64,000 nt of DNA. Origin: DAOTWP01 sp034435675. GTDB lineage: Bacteria; Chloroflexota; Anaerolineae; Aggregatilineales; Phototrophicaceae. This document shows positions 49,433 to 58,495 of this stretch, piece after piece (the first letter of the stretch is position 1; every line of letters begins with the position of its first letter). The position numbers were made by a program, and so were the translations under genes. Where the stretch lies: NCBI GenBank assembly GCA_034435675.1, contig DAOTWP010000382.1, positions 7,520 through 71,519 on the forward strand, read 5' to 3'. The notes beneath the pieces were generated by a model, which worked only from the letters and a program-made list of their open reading frames with translations, was not told where the DNA came from and ran no database searches.

Positions 49433-50494
49433 ATGGATGCTGATCTGTGGGGCTGGTTTGACCGCTTCTACTGGGAAGCGTGGCGTGCGGGGGATCTCGA
49501 ACGCCTGAAACTTGTGGAACTATACCACCACGCCTGGGATTACATGGAAACCGATCCCAAACGTGCGGTAGGGTATCTGGAACAGGGTAGAGCAGCCGCG
49601 CAGCGTCTAGCGGAATACTGCTGGGTGCTGTTCTTTGATTACTGGCTGGCAGAAACCCACCTGTTTTACCTGGACGATCTTAAAGAAGGTATGGACCGCG
49701 CAGTGCGCACAGCCGTGGAGGCGCGCAAACCAGCTTATGAATCCTGCCCGGTGCGCGGGCGGGTCTATCGTATTCTGGTGGATGCCTACATGGCGCGTGA
49801 CCCGATTGGGTATCTGGACAAAATCCGCGAAACCAGCGCTTACATGGAGCAGCACCTGCCGCTGGATGACGATACGCGCTATCTGCTGCAAGCACGCCGG
49901 GCACGGCTGGCGCAGATTCTCGATGATCCGGAAACCGCCAATGCCGAAGCCTTGCGCTTTCTGGCAATCAGCGAACACAGCGATTTCCAGCAAACCTACG
50001 CTTACAGCCTGCTGGCGGAATTTGCCTACCAGCGCGGCGACCTGTCTCTGGCGCTGAAGTATGCCCAGGATGGAGAACAGTGCGCCCTGCGTAGTGACCG
50101 CCGGGCATCGCTGGCGGCGCTGCTGGCATGGCAGGCGCTGCTGCTGTATCGCCTGGGCGATACCGCCACCGCCGCCAGCAGGCAGCGGCAGGCAGAGGCA
50201 CGCTGCGCCACGCTGGGCATCATCCCCTACGAGACGTACTACGATGCCATCTGCGAATATTATGAACAGAGCGGCAAACCGGATACCGCATTGGCACTGC
50301 GCGGGCAGCAGCTTAAGGAGGCGCAGCAGGCGGGCAGCGCCTTTAGCATTTGCGAATGCCTGCTGGAACGCTGCAAGCTGTTCAAACGCACGGGGCAGAC
50401 AGAGGCGCTGGCGCGTGAATTAGCCGCCGCACGCGCGGCAGCAGCGCAGCTCCTGGCACCCGACTACTACCTGAAGAAGCTCGACGCACTGTGA
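49433..50494 (+). CDS. Helical repeat (TPR-like) protein, HSP90-linked, copy 2
   Basis: 353 residues, homologous along its length to copy 1 (MDADLWGWFDRFYWEAWRAG; LLAWQALLLYRLGDTATAA; YYDAICEYYEQSGKPDTAL). The same length, architecture and order of helices indicate tandem duplication, and the amount of divergence shows it is not recent. No ribosome site is evident upstream; a strong hairpin lies 18 bp before the start. Function unknown. Two diverged copies next to a single ATPase suggest that they form a heteromer or recognise different clients. Confidence 0.8.
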   Translation: MDADLWGWFDRFYWEAWRAGDLERLKLVELYHHAWDYMETDPKRAVGYLEQGRAAAQRLAEYCWVLFFDYWLAETHLFYLDDLKEGMDRAVRTAVEARKPAYESCPVRGRVYRILVDAYMARDPIGYLDKIRETSAYMEQHLPLDDDTRYLLQARRARLAQILDDPETANAEALRFLAISEHSDFQQTYAYSLLAEFAYQRGDLSLALKYAQDGEQCALRSDRRASLAALLAWQALLLYRLGDTATAASRQRQAEARCATLGIIPYETYYDAICEYYEQSGKPDTALALRGQQLKEAQQAGSAFSICECLLERCKLFKRTGQTEALARELAAARAAAAQLLAPDYYLKKLDAL

Positions 50495-50505
50495 AATGGC
50501 AAACC

Positions 50506-51267
50506 CTATGCTGGCGCGGCAGGACGCTTGCTTTTGAGGATGTCTAATAACAGCGTAACGTTGACCAGCACGACAAGCGGCACGCGCTGCCACACCACAC
50601 CATCGGACGCCAGCAGCACAAGCTGGCGCTGCTCGATGCCGTACCCACCAAACTGCTCCCATGCAAGTGTGCTGCCACTCTCGTTATGGTGCAGTCCGCT
50701 GGCACTGAGCAGCAGCCCACCGCCAAATGCCACCTGTTCGCCGCGGGCGATACGCGCGCCAACCTGCGGCGTGAGCGCCTGATTGATCTGCGCTTCCAGC
50801 CGTGGACCGAGGTCTTCCACGCGGCGGTAAACGCTGTCCAGCACGATGGTTTCGTCGCGTTCGGTAATCAGCGTGATGCGGAATACAGTGCGGCGCAGAA
50901 TGCCGCCATATACCAGCCGTTCGGCGCGCTGGTGTATGCTGCGGATTTCTGTGTAGTGCAAAAACACCACCGCCGAACCCTCACGATAGCTGAAGCCGTG
51001 CTCGTACAGCACCACCTCACGATTCCACGTGTGCAGCACATACCAGCCAACCAGCAGCCCGACGACGCCCATCACCGCCACCGTCACCGGCGCGGCAATG
51101 GTCGCCTCCACATTCCACAGCGCCACCGTCAGCACAAAGCCCACCAGCAGGAAAAAGACACCTCCTCGCGCCAGCCGCAGCGCACGATTGCTCAGATAAG
51201 ATGCCAGCGCATTGCCCAGCACGGGATCGGCTTCAAGTACAAGGGGTTCAATCGGGTTATCTGCCAT
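50506..51267 (-). CDS. Membrane-anchored protein, DUF6585-like
   Basis: 253 residues: an N-terminal soluble segment, two transmembrane helices (GGVFFLLVGFVLTVALWNV and VTVAVMGVVGLLVGWYVLH), then a PH-like soluble domain with VVLYEHGFSYREGSAVVFLHYTEIRSIH and DLGPRLEAQINQ. This layout occurs in DUF6585-type proteins. Convergent with copy 2 of the helical-repeat pair, 11 bp between stop codons. No link to that operon is indicated. A ribosome site AGGGA lies 13 bases before the ATG at 51267. Confidence 0.65.
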   Translation of the reverse strand: MADNPIEPLVLEADPVLGNALASYLSNRALRLARGGVFFLLVGFVLTVALWNVEATIAAPVTVAVMGVVGLLVGWYVLHTWNREVVLYEHGFSYREGSAVVFLHYTEIRSIHQRAERLVYGGILRRTVFRITLITERDETIVLDSVYRRVEDLGPRLEAQINQALTPQVGARIARGEQVAFGGGLLLSASGLHHNESGSTLAWEQFGGYGIEQRQLVLLASDGVVWQRVPLVVLVNVTLLLDILKSKRPAAPA

Positions 51268-51472
51268 GCCACACGCCGCTATCCCTGATCGGTATCATTC
51301 CTGCTGATTGTAGCAGACCCACCCCACGTAGCAACCGGGCAGCCCCAGCAAATATAGCCATCATGGGCACCAGCAGGCGGAATTGACCGCGCCGAGGCAG
51401 TCACTTTGCGCGCGGGACTCGAAAGCGTGTTAGAATGCCTTAACGATTGGCATACACGGAGGGAGGATCGTT

Positions 51473-52606
51473 ATGTCGTCTATCTCCATGAATCTGGTGA
51501 TGCGCGTTCAGGACAGCATCGAGCGCGTGCTGCTGCAAAAGGCAAACGTGGTTGGCGTCGCGGTGGGCTACAAAGAGTCGGGCGGGGTAGTGACCGATGC
51601 CCTGTCGCTGGTGACACTGGTCGAGCAGAAGAAGCCCGTCGCCGCCCTCAGCGCGGAGGACGCCATCCCCAGAGAAGTGCAGGGCATCCCGACCGACGTG
51701 GTTGAAATCGGCTTGATTCAGGCACAAAGCGCCTTCAACCCGCGTGCGCGCTTTCGCCCGGTGATTCCCACTGGCGTGAGCATCGGGCATTACAAGGTCA
51801 CTGCCGGGACGCTGGGCGCCATCGTGTTCCATCGCAGCACGGGCGAGAAGCTGATTCTGTCCAACAACCATGTGCTGGCAAATTCCAACGAGGCGCTGGT
51901 GGGTGACGCGATTTTGCAGCCCGGCGCGATTGATGGTGGGGTCAATCCCGGCGATATTGTCGCCCGGCTGGAGAGTTTCATTCCGCTGAACTATCTCGAA
52001 GGTCCCGTCGGTCCGCCTGCTCCACCCCCGCCGCCCCCCCCGGTTTCGCCACCGCCCCCGCCGCCCACGACACCACCCCCGTCCAGCGGGTGCGATGTTG
52101 CTGATGTAGTGACGCGCGTGGTGAACATGCTGGCGTCGCTGCTGGGATCCAGCAAGCGGGTTGCCACTGTGCAGAGCAGCAGCGAAGTGGTCAACGCGAT
52201 GTCGCAGGCGCTGGATAACCTGATGGATGCGGCGCTGGCACGCCCGGCAGTGGGATTTGAGTTCAGCGAAGAGATTCGCAATGTCGGGCGGATTAGCGGC
52301 ACAAAGCCCGCAACGCTGGGGCAGCGTGTGCGCAAGAGCGGACGCACCACCGACTACACGGAAGGCACGGTGACACTGCTGAACGCGACGGTCAATGTCG
52401 CCTACAGCACCAGCGTCGGGCAGCGCACAGGACGCTTCACCGGGCAGGTAATTACTACCGCGATGAGTCAGGGTGGCGATTCCGGCTCGTTGATTGTGGA
52501 CGCAAGCGCGCCGCTGGCGGTCGGCTTGCTCTACGCAGGGTCGCCGGTATCGACCATTTTCACGCCGATTGACCCGATCCTCAACCAGCTCAACGTGCGC
52601 TTCTGA
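51473..52606 (+). CDS. Nal1-like trypsin-fold serine protease
   Basis: 377 residues without signal peptide, so cytoplasmic. The N-terminal module NVVGVAVGYKESGGVVTDAL, then PREVQGIPTDVVEIG, is the Nal1 N-terminal domain. The protease has H133 in SNNHVLAN, an Asp candidate at D145 in VGDAILQPG, and nucleophile S337 in GGDSGS. A pure proline stretch (about 182-203) splits the enzyme between the His and Ser halves. Nal1 proteins control leaf width in plants; bacterial members are uncharacterised. GGAGGGAGG lies just upstream of the ATG at 51473. Confidence 0.88.
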   Translation: MSSISMNLVMRVQDSIERVLLQKANVVGVAVGYKESGGVVTDALSLVTLVEQKKPVAALSAEDAIPREVQGIPTDVVEIGLIQAQSAFNPRARFRPVIPTGVSIGHYKVTAGTLGAIVFHRSTGEKLILSNNHVLANSNEALVGDAILQPGAIDGGVNPGDIVARLESFIPLNYLEGPVGPPAPPPPPPPVSPPPPPPTTPPPSSGCDVADVVTRVVNMLASLLGSSKRVATVQSSSEVVNAMSQALDNLMDAALARPAVGFEFSEEIRNVGRISGTKPATLGQRVRKSGRTTDYTEGTVTLLNATVNVAYSTSVGQRTGRFTGQVITTAMSQGGDSGSLIVDASAPLAVGLLYAGSPVSTIFTPIDPILNQLNVRF

Positions 52607-52673
52607 AGCACACGCGGGCTGAGCCTATCGCGCGGGGCACGCCGCCGGTCAGCGCTGGTGTATCTGTTTGCTG

Positions 52674-53552
52674 CTATCTGTCGCCCTGTGCCAGTACAGC
52701 GCTGACCCATGCCAGTACCTGCGCGGTGGTGGGGTCGTCGGGACTGCCAATGGCGGTCACCAGCCCGAAATGGCTGCGCCCGGCGATCACCGCCGCCTGG
52801 GCGTCAAAGCCCGCTTCAAGCAGCGTGGCGTGCATTGCCTCCTGCTCAAGCAGCAGTTCGGGGTAATCGTCTTCGCCAGCGAGCAGCAGGAACGGCGGCA
52901 TGGGCGTCTGGTCACCGGCGGCGAAGTTCTGCGCCCACCACAACGGCGAGGCGGTTTCACGCAGTGCCGGGTCATCGGGGAATGCGCCGCGCGCCCACTG
53001 CATAATCCAGTCGTCAATGCTATAGACACCGCTGAACGCGATAACCCCGGCAACTGCCTGCGGCGTCAGGTCATGTGCTGCGAGCCACTGCGGGTCAAGC
53101 ACCAACAGGCTTGCCAATTGCCCGCCCGCGCTGTGTCCGCTGGCAAAAATGCGCGCCGGATCACCGCCGTAATCCGCAATAGATGCGCCTGCCCAGGCGA
53201 AAGCGCGTGCCATATCCTCGATATGCGCCGGGTGGGTTGCGCCGGGGGAAAGGCGGTAGTTGATGACCGCAACGCCGATACCTGCCTGCGCGAATGCCTG
53301 CCCGATGTTGGCGTAGCTGTCCTTGCTGCCGCCGACCCACGCGCCGCCATGCGCGTATATCAGCAGCGGAAAGCCCGGCAGATCCTGTGGAATGTACAAA
53401 TCCAGCCTGTGCCGCAGCGGATCCGCATCATCACCTGTGTAATAGGCAATGTCGCTGACCACGCGCACGCTAGACGCTGATTCTGCCCGCGCGGGCGGCA
53501 GCAGCGCCAGCCCGGATAAGAGCATAATGACCAGCATTCCTTGCAGCAGCAT
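52674..53552 (-). CDS. Secreted alpha/beta hydrolase (esterase, BD-FAE/Est-like)
   Basis: 292 residues. Signal peptide MLVIMLLSGLALLPPARA, then the alpha/beta-hydrolase core: YAHGGAWVGGSKDSYAN (oxyanion-hole HGG), a nucleophile Ser in FASGHSAGGQLASLL, an Asp in LAGEDDYPEL and His in AGRSHFGLV. The fold fits bacterial acyl-ester or feruloyl-like esterases. It acts outside the cytoplasm. GGAGGAGG immediately before the ATG at 53552. It is divergent from a second alpha/beta hydrolase, and the two may share a control region. Confidence 0.9.
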   Translation of the reverse strand: MLLQGMLVIMLLSGLALLPPARAESASSVRVVSDIAYYTGDDADPLRHRLDLYIPQDLPGFPLLIYAHGGAWVGGSKDSYANIGQAFAQAGIGVAVINYRLSPGATHPAHIEDMARAFAWAGASIADYGGDPARIFASGHSAGGQLASLLVLDPQWLAAHDLTPQAVAGVIAFSGVYSIDDWIMQWARGAFPDDPALRETASPLWWAQNFAAGDQTPMPPFLLLAGEDDYPELLLEQEAMHATLLEAGFDAQAAVIAGRSHFGLVTAIGSPDDPTTAQVLAWVSAVLAQGDR

Positions 53553-53756
53553 GACCCCTCCTCCGAAAATCGACCTTTTGCGGGCTTTGCGCCTGCGTGG
53601 TTCGACAGCATCTTCATCACTAATGGATCAACTCTGGTTCATGAGGACTTGCCCGAACCCATAAAACTGGCAGCAGATGGCAGTTAAATACCCCTCCGGA
53701 ACAGGCCCATTTATTGTACAGTACGAACAGGTTTGACGGCATCACAGGAGGGCAGC

Positions 53757-54635
53757 ATGACCACAGCGAATCCGGCAGCACAACCACTGACCATCCCGGC
53801 AGCAGATGGCTATCCACTGGCAGCGACGCTGTATACCCCGGCAGCAGACAACGGGCGTGCAGTGGTGATCAACGCCGCGATGGCGGTGCGGCAGCGCTTC
53901 TATGGCAAGCTGGCGGCATATCTGGCGGAGCAGGGTTTCACTGTGCTGACCTACGATTATCGCGGGGTGGGCGGCTCCGCGCCGCAAAAGATGCGCGGGT
54001 TCGAGGCGCGCTTGTGGGAATGGGGCGCTAAAGACTTTCACGCGATGCTGGCGTGGCTGATTGCCGAGTATCCACAGCAGCGCCTGCTGGTCATCGGGCA
54101 CAGCATCGGCGGGCATGTGGTCGGGCTGACGCCGCTGAGTGCGCGGCTGGTGGGCATGTTCACCGCGCCAGCACAGAGCGCCTACTGGCGGCACTGGTCC
54201 GGCAGGGGACGTGTGTGGGTGTGGCTGGTGTGGAATATCATGGTGCCGCTGCTGTCGCGCAGCATGGGCTACTATCCCGGCAAGCTGGGCGGCATGGGCG
54301 AGGATTTGCCCGCGGGCGTCGTGCAGGAGTGGGCGCAGGCGACACATTTCCCGCGCTACCTGCTTGATGTCCACGCGGGCGGCGCGCATGACCACTTCGC
54401 AGCATTTGGCGGGCGCTGGTGGTCGTGGGGCTTCACCGACGACACCTACGCCCCGCGCCGGGCGGTGGAGGGGCTGCCGCTGCTGTATCCCAATGCACAG
54501 GCGACTCTACGCTTCATTGACCCGGCAGAGGTGGGAGCGAAGAAGATCGGGCACTTCGGCTTCTTCCGCGAGCAGTTCCGCGACACGCTGTGGGCGGAGT
54601 GCGCGGCATGGCTGGCTGCACAGCCGCAGGGGTGA
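53757..54635 (+). CDS. Alpha/beta hydrolase (serine hydrolase)
   Basis: 292 residues. Nucleophile Ser in VIGHSIGGHVVG; TYDYRGVGGSAPQ precedes it; an Asp in RFIDPAEVG and a His in KKIGHFGFF finish the triad. It resembles PF00561/YheT-like hydrolases. No signal peptide, so cytoplasmic. AGGAGGG six bases before the ATG at 53757. Followed 2 bp after its stop by the gene at 54638, probably cotranscribed. Confidence 0.87.
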   Translation: MTTANPAAQPLTIPAADGYPLAATLYTPAADNGRAVVINAAMAVRQRFYGKLAAYLAEQGFTVLTYDYRGVGGSAPQKMRGFEARLWEWGAKDFHAMLAWLIAEYPQQRLLVIGHSIGGHVVGLTPLSARLVGMFTAPAQSAYWRHWSGRGRVWVWLVWNIMVPLLSRSMGYYPGKLGGMGEDLPAGVVQEWAQATHFPRYLLDVHAGGAHDHFAAFGGRWWSWGFTDDTYAPRRAVEGLPLLYPNAQATLRFIDPAEVGAKKIGHFGFFREQFRDTLWAECAAWLAAQPQG

Positions 54636-54637
54636 GT

Positions 54638-55021
54638 ATGATTTGCCTGCTGCTCATCTGGTACTTTTTTATTCTTTACATGGGGATCGCCTGGTATTTG
54701 GTAGGTATTCGTACCATCAACGAACAGAAGCAGTACAACGAGAGGTGGGGTGGTTTGGTCAAGCCACCTACCTTGTGGGTTCGGGAAGGCAGATCGGCGC
54801 TAATCTTCGGACGGTTTGAAAAACTTTTCGGTGTCACACTGATCGTGGTGTTATTCTTTGAACTGCTCGGTCTTCACCAGTCCACCTTTGGCGTGTTCTT
54901 ATTCCTTGTGATTTTGCTGCATCTGGGTATTGGGGCATTTCTTCCGGTGCGTCAGGTCTCTAAGACACAAACAGTTAATCACTCAGTGGATGCGGAAGCA
55001 CAGAATTCGGAAGAGAAATAG
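54638..55021 (+). CDS. Small integral membrane protein, 127 aa
   Basis: Three to four transmembrane helices: MICLLLIWYFFILYMGIAWY, LFGVTLIVVLFFELLGL and FGVFLFLVILLHLGIGAFL, with a loop RTINEQKQYNERWGG and an acidic C-terminus (DAEAQNSEEK). It starts 2 bp after the stop of the hydrolase gene, with AGGGGTGAG upstream, so is translated with it. Family unknown. Confidence 0.65.
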   Translation: MICLLLIWYFFILYMGIAWYLVGIRTINEQKQYNERWGGLVKPPTLWVREGRSALIFGRFEKLFGVTLIVVLFFELLGLHQSTFGVFLFLVILLHLGIGAFLPVRQVSKTQTVNHSVDAEAQNSEEK

Positions 55022-55093
55022 CGGGGCGCAGCACTTCACGCCCCACACGAATTGGTTTTGACACTGCAAGGCCGAGCCGATATGATCACTACC

Positions 55094-56434
55094 TTACGGA
55101 TACTTGCGGTTGAGCATGCGCGCGTAGGGGATCGTTTCGCGCACATGCGGCAGTCCGCAAATCCACGCGACTGTGCGTTCCAGCCCCAGCCCAAAGCCCG
55201 CGTGCGGCACGGTTCCAAAGCGGCGCACATCCAGATACCACTGGTAATGTTCCAGCGGCTGCCCAAATTCCTGAATACGCCGTTCCAGCAGGTCAACATC
55301 GGCGATGCGCTCGCTGCCGCCCGTGATTTCGCCGTAACCTTCCGGCGCGAGCAAATCCACACTGCGGCAAACCTCCGGGCGACCCGCCACTGGCTGCATA
55401 TAGAACGCCTTGATCGCGGTGGGGTAGTTGTAAACAAACACCGGCTTGTCGAACATCTCCGCCAGCGCGGTCTCGTGCGGGCTGCCGAAGTCGTCGCCCC
55501 ACTCGATTTTCAGTTCCGCCTTGTTTTCGTCGCTGTCGGGCAGTTCGGCATAGCGCTGCTTCAGCCGTTCGACTGCCTCGTCATAGCTGATGCGCGCAAA
55601 CGGCGGGATGGCGCTTTGCAGCTTGCTCACGTCGCGCTCGATGATCTCCAGCTCAGTGCGATGCTTGACCAGCACGGTCTGGATCACGTGCGAAATCAAC
55701 TGCTCCTCCAGGTCCATCACATCTTCCAGCGAATAGTACGCCATCTCCGGTTCCAGCATCCAGAATTCCATCAGATGCCGCCGGGTCTTGCTCTTCTCCG
55801 CGCGGAAGGTGGGACCAAAGCAGTAAACCTTGCCGAATGCCGCCATGTTCGCTTCGTTGTAAAGCTGCCCGGTCTGCGCCAGATACGCCGGTTCGCCGAA
55901 GTAGTCAATTTCAAACAGCGAGGTGGTGTTTTCGCCTGCCGCCGGGGTGATAATCGGCGTATCAACCAGCAGGAAGCCGCGCTCGTCAAGCCAGTTGCGC
56001 AGTTCGTGGACGATGGTCGCCCGGATACGCAGAATCGCCCACTGGCGGCTGGAACGCACCCACAGGTGGCGGTTGTCCATCAGGAATTCGACCCCGTGCT
56101 CTTTGGGCGTAATCGGGTATTCCTGCGCCATGTGTACCAGTTCCAGCGTCTTGATCCCGATCTCGTAGCCGCCCGGATGCCCCGGCGCGCGCTCATCCTT
56201 GCGCACGCTGCCGGTGATGACGACGGACGACTCCTGGGTGAGTTTTGAAGCGTGCTCGAACTCCGCTTCTGCCATTTCTTTCTTGAAGGCGACACACTGG
56301 GCGACCCCGGTACCATCACGCAGTTTGATAAACTGCAATTTGCCCTTGTCCGTGCGGTCATAGACCCAGCCGCGAACGGTGACTTCCTGCCCGTCGTATT
56401 GGGCAATATCCTGAATATGCATCAGCGCTGCCAC
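55094..56434 (-). CDS. asnS: Asparaginyl-tRNA synthetase
   Basis: 446-residue class IIb synthetase. N-terminal OB-fold anticodon-binding domain (VRGWVYDRTDKGKLQFIKLRDGTG), motif 2 FRAEKSKTRRHLMEF, and motif 3 GFGLGLERTVAWICGL; the AsnRS-type GSERI and PHETALAEM are present, and Asn-specific residues distinguish it from AspRS in SxxxQLY (SLFEIDYFGEPAYLAQTGQLY region). It charges tRNA-Asn. The start is a GTG at 56434, nine bases after AAAGGA; an ATG at 56422 is the alternative. Length is typical (about 440). Confidence 0.96.
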   Translation of the reverse strand: MAALMHIQDIAQYDGQEVTVRGWVYDRTDKGKLQFIKLRDGTGVAQCVAFKKEMAEAEFEHASKLTQESSVVITGSVRKDERAPGHPGGYEIGIKTLELVHMAQEYPITPKEHGVEFLMDNRHLWVRSSRQWAILRIRATIVHELRNWLDERGFLLVDTPIITPAAGENTTSLFEIDYFGEPAYLAQTGQLYNEANMAAFGKVYCFGPTFRAEKSKTRRHLMEFWMLEPEMAYYSLEDVMDLEEQLISHVIQTVLVKHRTELEIIERDVSKLQSAIPPFARISYDEAVERLKQRYAELPDSDENKAELKIEWGDDFGSPHETALAEMFDKPVFVYNYPTAIKAFYMQPVAGRPEVCRSVDLLAPEGYGEITGGSERIADVDLLERRIQEFGQPLEHYQWYLDVRRFGTVPHAGFGLGLERTVAWICGLPHVRETIPYARMLNRKYP

Positions 56435-56938
56435 TGAAATTTATCCTTTAATGCCAGTCTATTATGCGAAGAGCTGCGCAGCCTGACACACTGCGCTGCC
56501 GCCTGTAACGCGCCGCATTATAGCATAGGCATGGATACGCCACCGCATCGGGATACTGCCAGGATGATTTAGTAATTCAGAAATAGACAAGCTTAGAGTA
56601 AGCTTAATTAATTTGAGCAGTTTACCCAATTACCAGGCAGCAGACCAACTGCCTCGCCAGCCGATTTGTCAATGAATTGTCTGGAAAACGTCATTACTAA
56701 ACCTGAAATGCATTACAGATTGATTTGAAATCGGTATTCTGTTACATTTATAAGAGGAAAATGAGCTGAGGTCTGGTGATGATGCGGCATAAAATCGGAC
56801 TTCAATGAACTCATAATGTAACTACACCAAAGTTTCAACGTTTCTTAAACAAGTTGTTGTATATTTTGTACGTTGTACAAAATGCACGTATCGTCATTGC
56901 ACAGCACAGTGCGAGCAAGCGCAAAGTAGGGTGAGAAC
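56435..56938. promoter_or_regulatory. 504-bp AT-rich regulatory gap before the orphan gene
   Basis: No credible gene. AAGCTTA is repeated at 56589-56595 and 56600-56606. TTGAAA (56725-56730) and TATAAG (56749-56754), 18 bp apart, form a plausible promoter for the 56939 gene. A perfect 9-bp inverted repeat ATTTTGTAC / GTACAAAAT with a 3-base spacer lies at 56863-56883. The base composition is clearly more AT-rich than flanking genes. Confidence 0.5.
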
Positions 56939-57274
56939 ATGCAGGACTATCCATTGACCAATCAGAATATTAATTTCCTGACATCCACGCACCACTGGTG
57001 CCCGCGCTCGGAAAAATACGCCGGGGTGGACCAACTGCTGACCGCACTGTACAACGGCTGGGCGATGAGCGATGTCTGTTACCGCGAAGATCACTGGCAC
57101 GGGGGCAGCCGTTGTGTCGCGGTGTATCACTTCAGCCTGAAGCGGCGCAACGAAACCATGACCATGCCGGTGATTACCAATCCGGCGCTGGATCGTATGC
57201 TGATGCTGGTCAGCATGCGTGTAATCGAAATTCAGGTCAGCGCCCGCGAGCGCGCAGAAAACACCGGCAGCTAG
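56939..57274 (+). CDS. Hypothetical protein, 111 aa
   Basis: Reads MQDYPLTNQNINFLTSTHHWC with GAGTAGGGTGAG-like ribosome sequence upstream. The middle has YNGWAMSDVCYREDHWHGGS and an aromatic, His/Cys-containing pattern; the end MPVITNPALDRMLMLVSMRV is more conserved-looking. No known domain is recognised. It stands alone behind an unusual AT-rich gap with a palindrome and a 180-nt leader, so its expression is probably regulated. Confidence 0.6.
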   Translation: MQDYPLTNQNINFLTSTHHWCPRSEKYAGVDQLLTALYNGWAMSDVCYREDHWHGGSRCVAVYHFSLKRRNETMTMPVITNPALDRMLMLVSMRVIEIQVSARERAENTGS

Positions 57275-57472
57275 GGCACAGCGCCCTGCTGCACGAAAAA
57301 CGGCAGTCCTTTGATTATTTTTTCCGATCCTATTCGGCATCCGCTGCCGCCAGCTCACAGCAAACACCAATTGCAGCACACAGGCAGGCAGAGCACTTCA
57401 GAAAAGTCGCTCTGTTTTGTTTTCCTGTGCGGGCAGGCAGCGGGTGGGCGGCATCACATGCCCAGTCGCCCA

Positions 57473-58207
57473 TTACTGCCGCCCTGCAAGCAGATTTAAT
57501 GCCGCCTGCGTGTTGACCTGCACATGCAGCCGCCGCATGATACTGCGCATCACCCAGTGCGAGTAGACATTGTAAATCAGGATGGCGCTGACCAGCACCA
57601 ACCCTGCCCCGACCATACGACTGCCGAGTCCGATGTTCGCGCCGCCAATGCCCGTCAGCAGCAGCGTCATGACTGCCAGCGCCGCGCTGTTGACCAGCCC
57701 GATAAATAACTGGTACGTGCCAGTCGGAAACAGCCACACATGCCACGCTTCGTCAGGGGTCTTGCCTGCGGAACTCGCCGCGCGGAACGCCGCATAGATG
57801 GGCGGGGTCTGGATGGCGAGGCGGGTGACGAGAAAATAGCGCAGGGCATCCACCGCCCCGGCAAAACGCGCCATGTGCGCATAGCGCCCGGAAAGCGCCG
57901 AAAGATACACCGAGCCGACAATCGCCGTGAAAAACAGCAGTGCCGCGATGGTCAACTGCAAGCGCAGCACATCCCCGGCGCTATTCTGCTCAAGCTGCGC
58001 CAGCACGATTACCGCACCGACCACCGTGGTGACAAACGTCAGATAGAAGTTGAACACGCCCTGCGCGCTGCCTTCCATGTGGGTGTACAGCGCTTGCAGC
58101 CGGGCAAGCTCGTCCGTGAGAAAGGCGCGGCTGGTTTCGTCCAGCGCTGGCGGTGGCGCTGGCGGTGGCGCTGGCGGCGGCGTGGATGCAGCGGGCGGTG
58201 TGGTCAT
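57473..58207 (-). CDS. Membrane protein, 244 aa, unknown function
   Basis: N-terminal Pro/Ala-rich stretch (PPAPPPAPPPALDETSRAF) then a helix (LTDELARLQALYTHMEG) and four transmembrane segments: VFNFYLTFVTTVVGAVIVL, LQLTIAALLFFTAIVGSVY, LFIGLVNSAALAVMTLLLT and LVLVSAILIYNVYSHWVM. No catalytic motif is seen. AAGGAC and GGAAGGAC precede the ATG at 58207. It is divergent from the PQQ-like gene. Confidence 0.65.
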   Translation of the reverse strand: MTTPPAASTPPPAPPPAPPPALDETSRAFLTDELARLQALYTHMEGSAQGVFNFYLTFVTTVVGAVIVLAQLEQNSAGDVLRLQLTIAALLFFTAIVGSVYLSALSGRYAHMARFAGAVDALRYFLVTRLAIQTPPIYAAFRAASSAGKTPDEAWHVWLFPTGTYQLFIGLVNSAALAVMTLLLTGIGGANIGLGSRMVGAGLVLVSAILIYNVYSHWVMRSIMRRLHVQVNTQAALNLLAGRQ

Positions 58208-58495
58208 TGGTTGACAGTCCTTCCTGAAAAAATGCGCATGGCAGATGGCGCAGCATTTCACGCTGCTAAAGCCGTTCATCTCTTGCTCGCATCCGGCTTC
58301 AGGCGACGGACGCAAAAACGGCGTGGATAGACACCGGAATATGCTATATGATACATCCTTATGATCCATCCGTGCTGGCAGAACACGATAACAGCGCTGC
58401 CACCCTGGACATCACGTTTAACAACTGCCTGGATCGCCGTGATAAGTTTGCTGCCGGGGCACGGCACAAAAAAGTGCTCGAACCTGACTAATCCC

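Noticed and set aside
53560..53640. A tRNA-like segment with GGTTCGAC
   Set aside because: The flanking sequence does not fold into acceptor and anticodon arms; no tRNA was found anywhere in the window by eye.
55052..56248. 398-codon frame antisense to asnS
   Set aside because: asnS carries all class II motifs; the antisense frame is a shadow.
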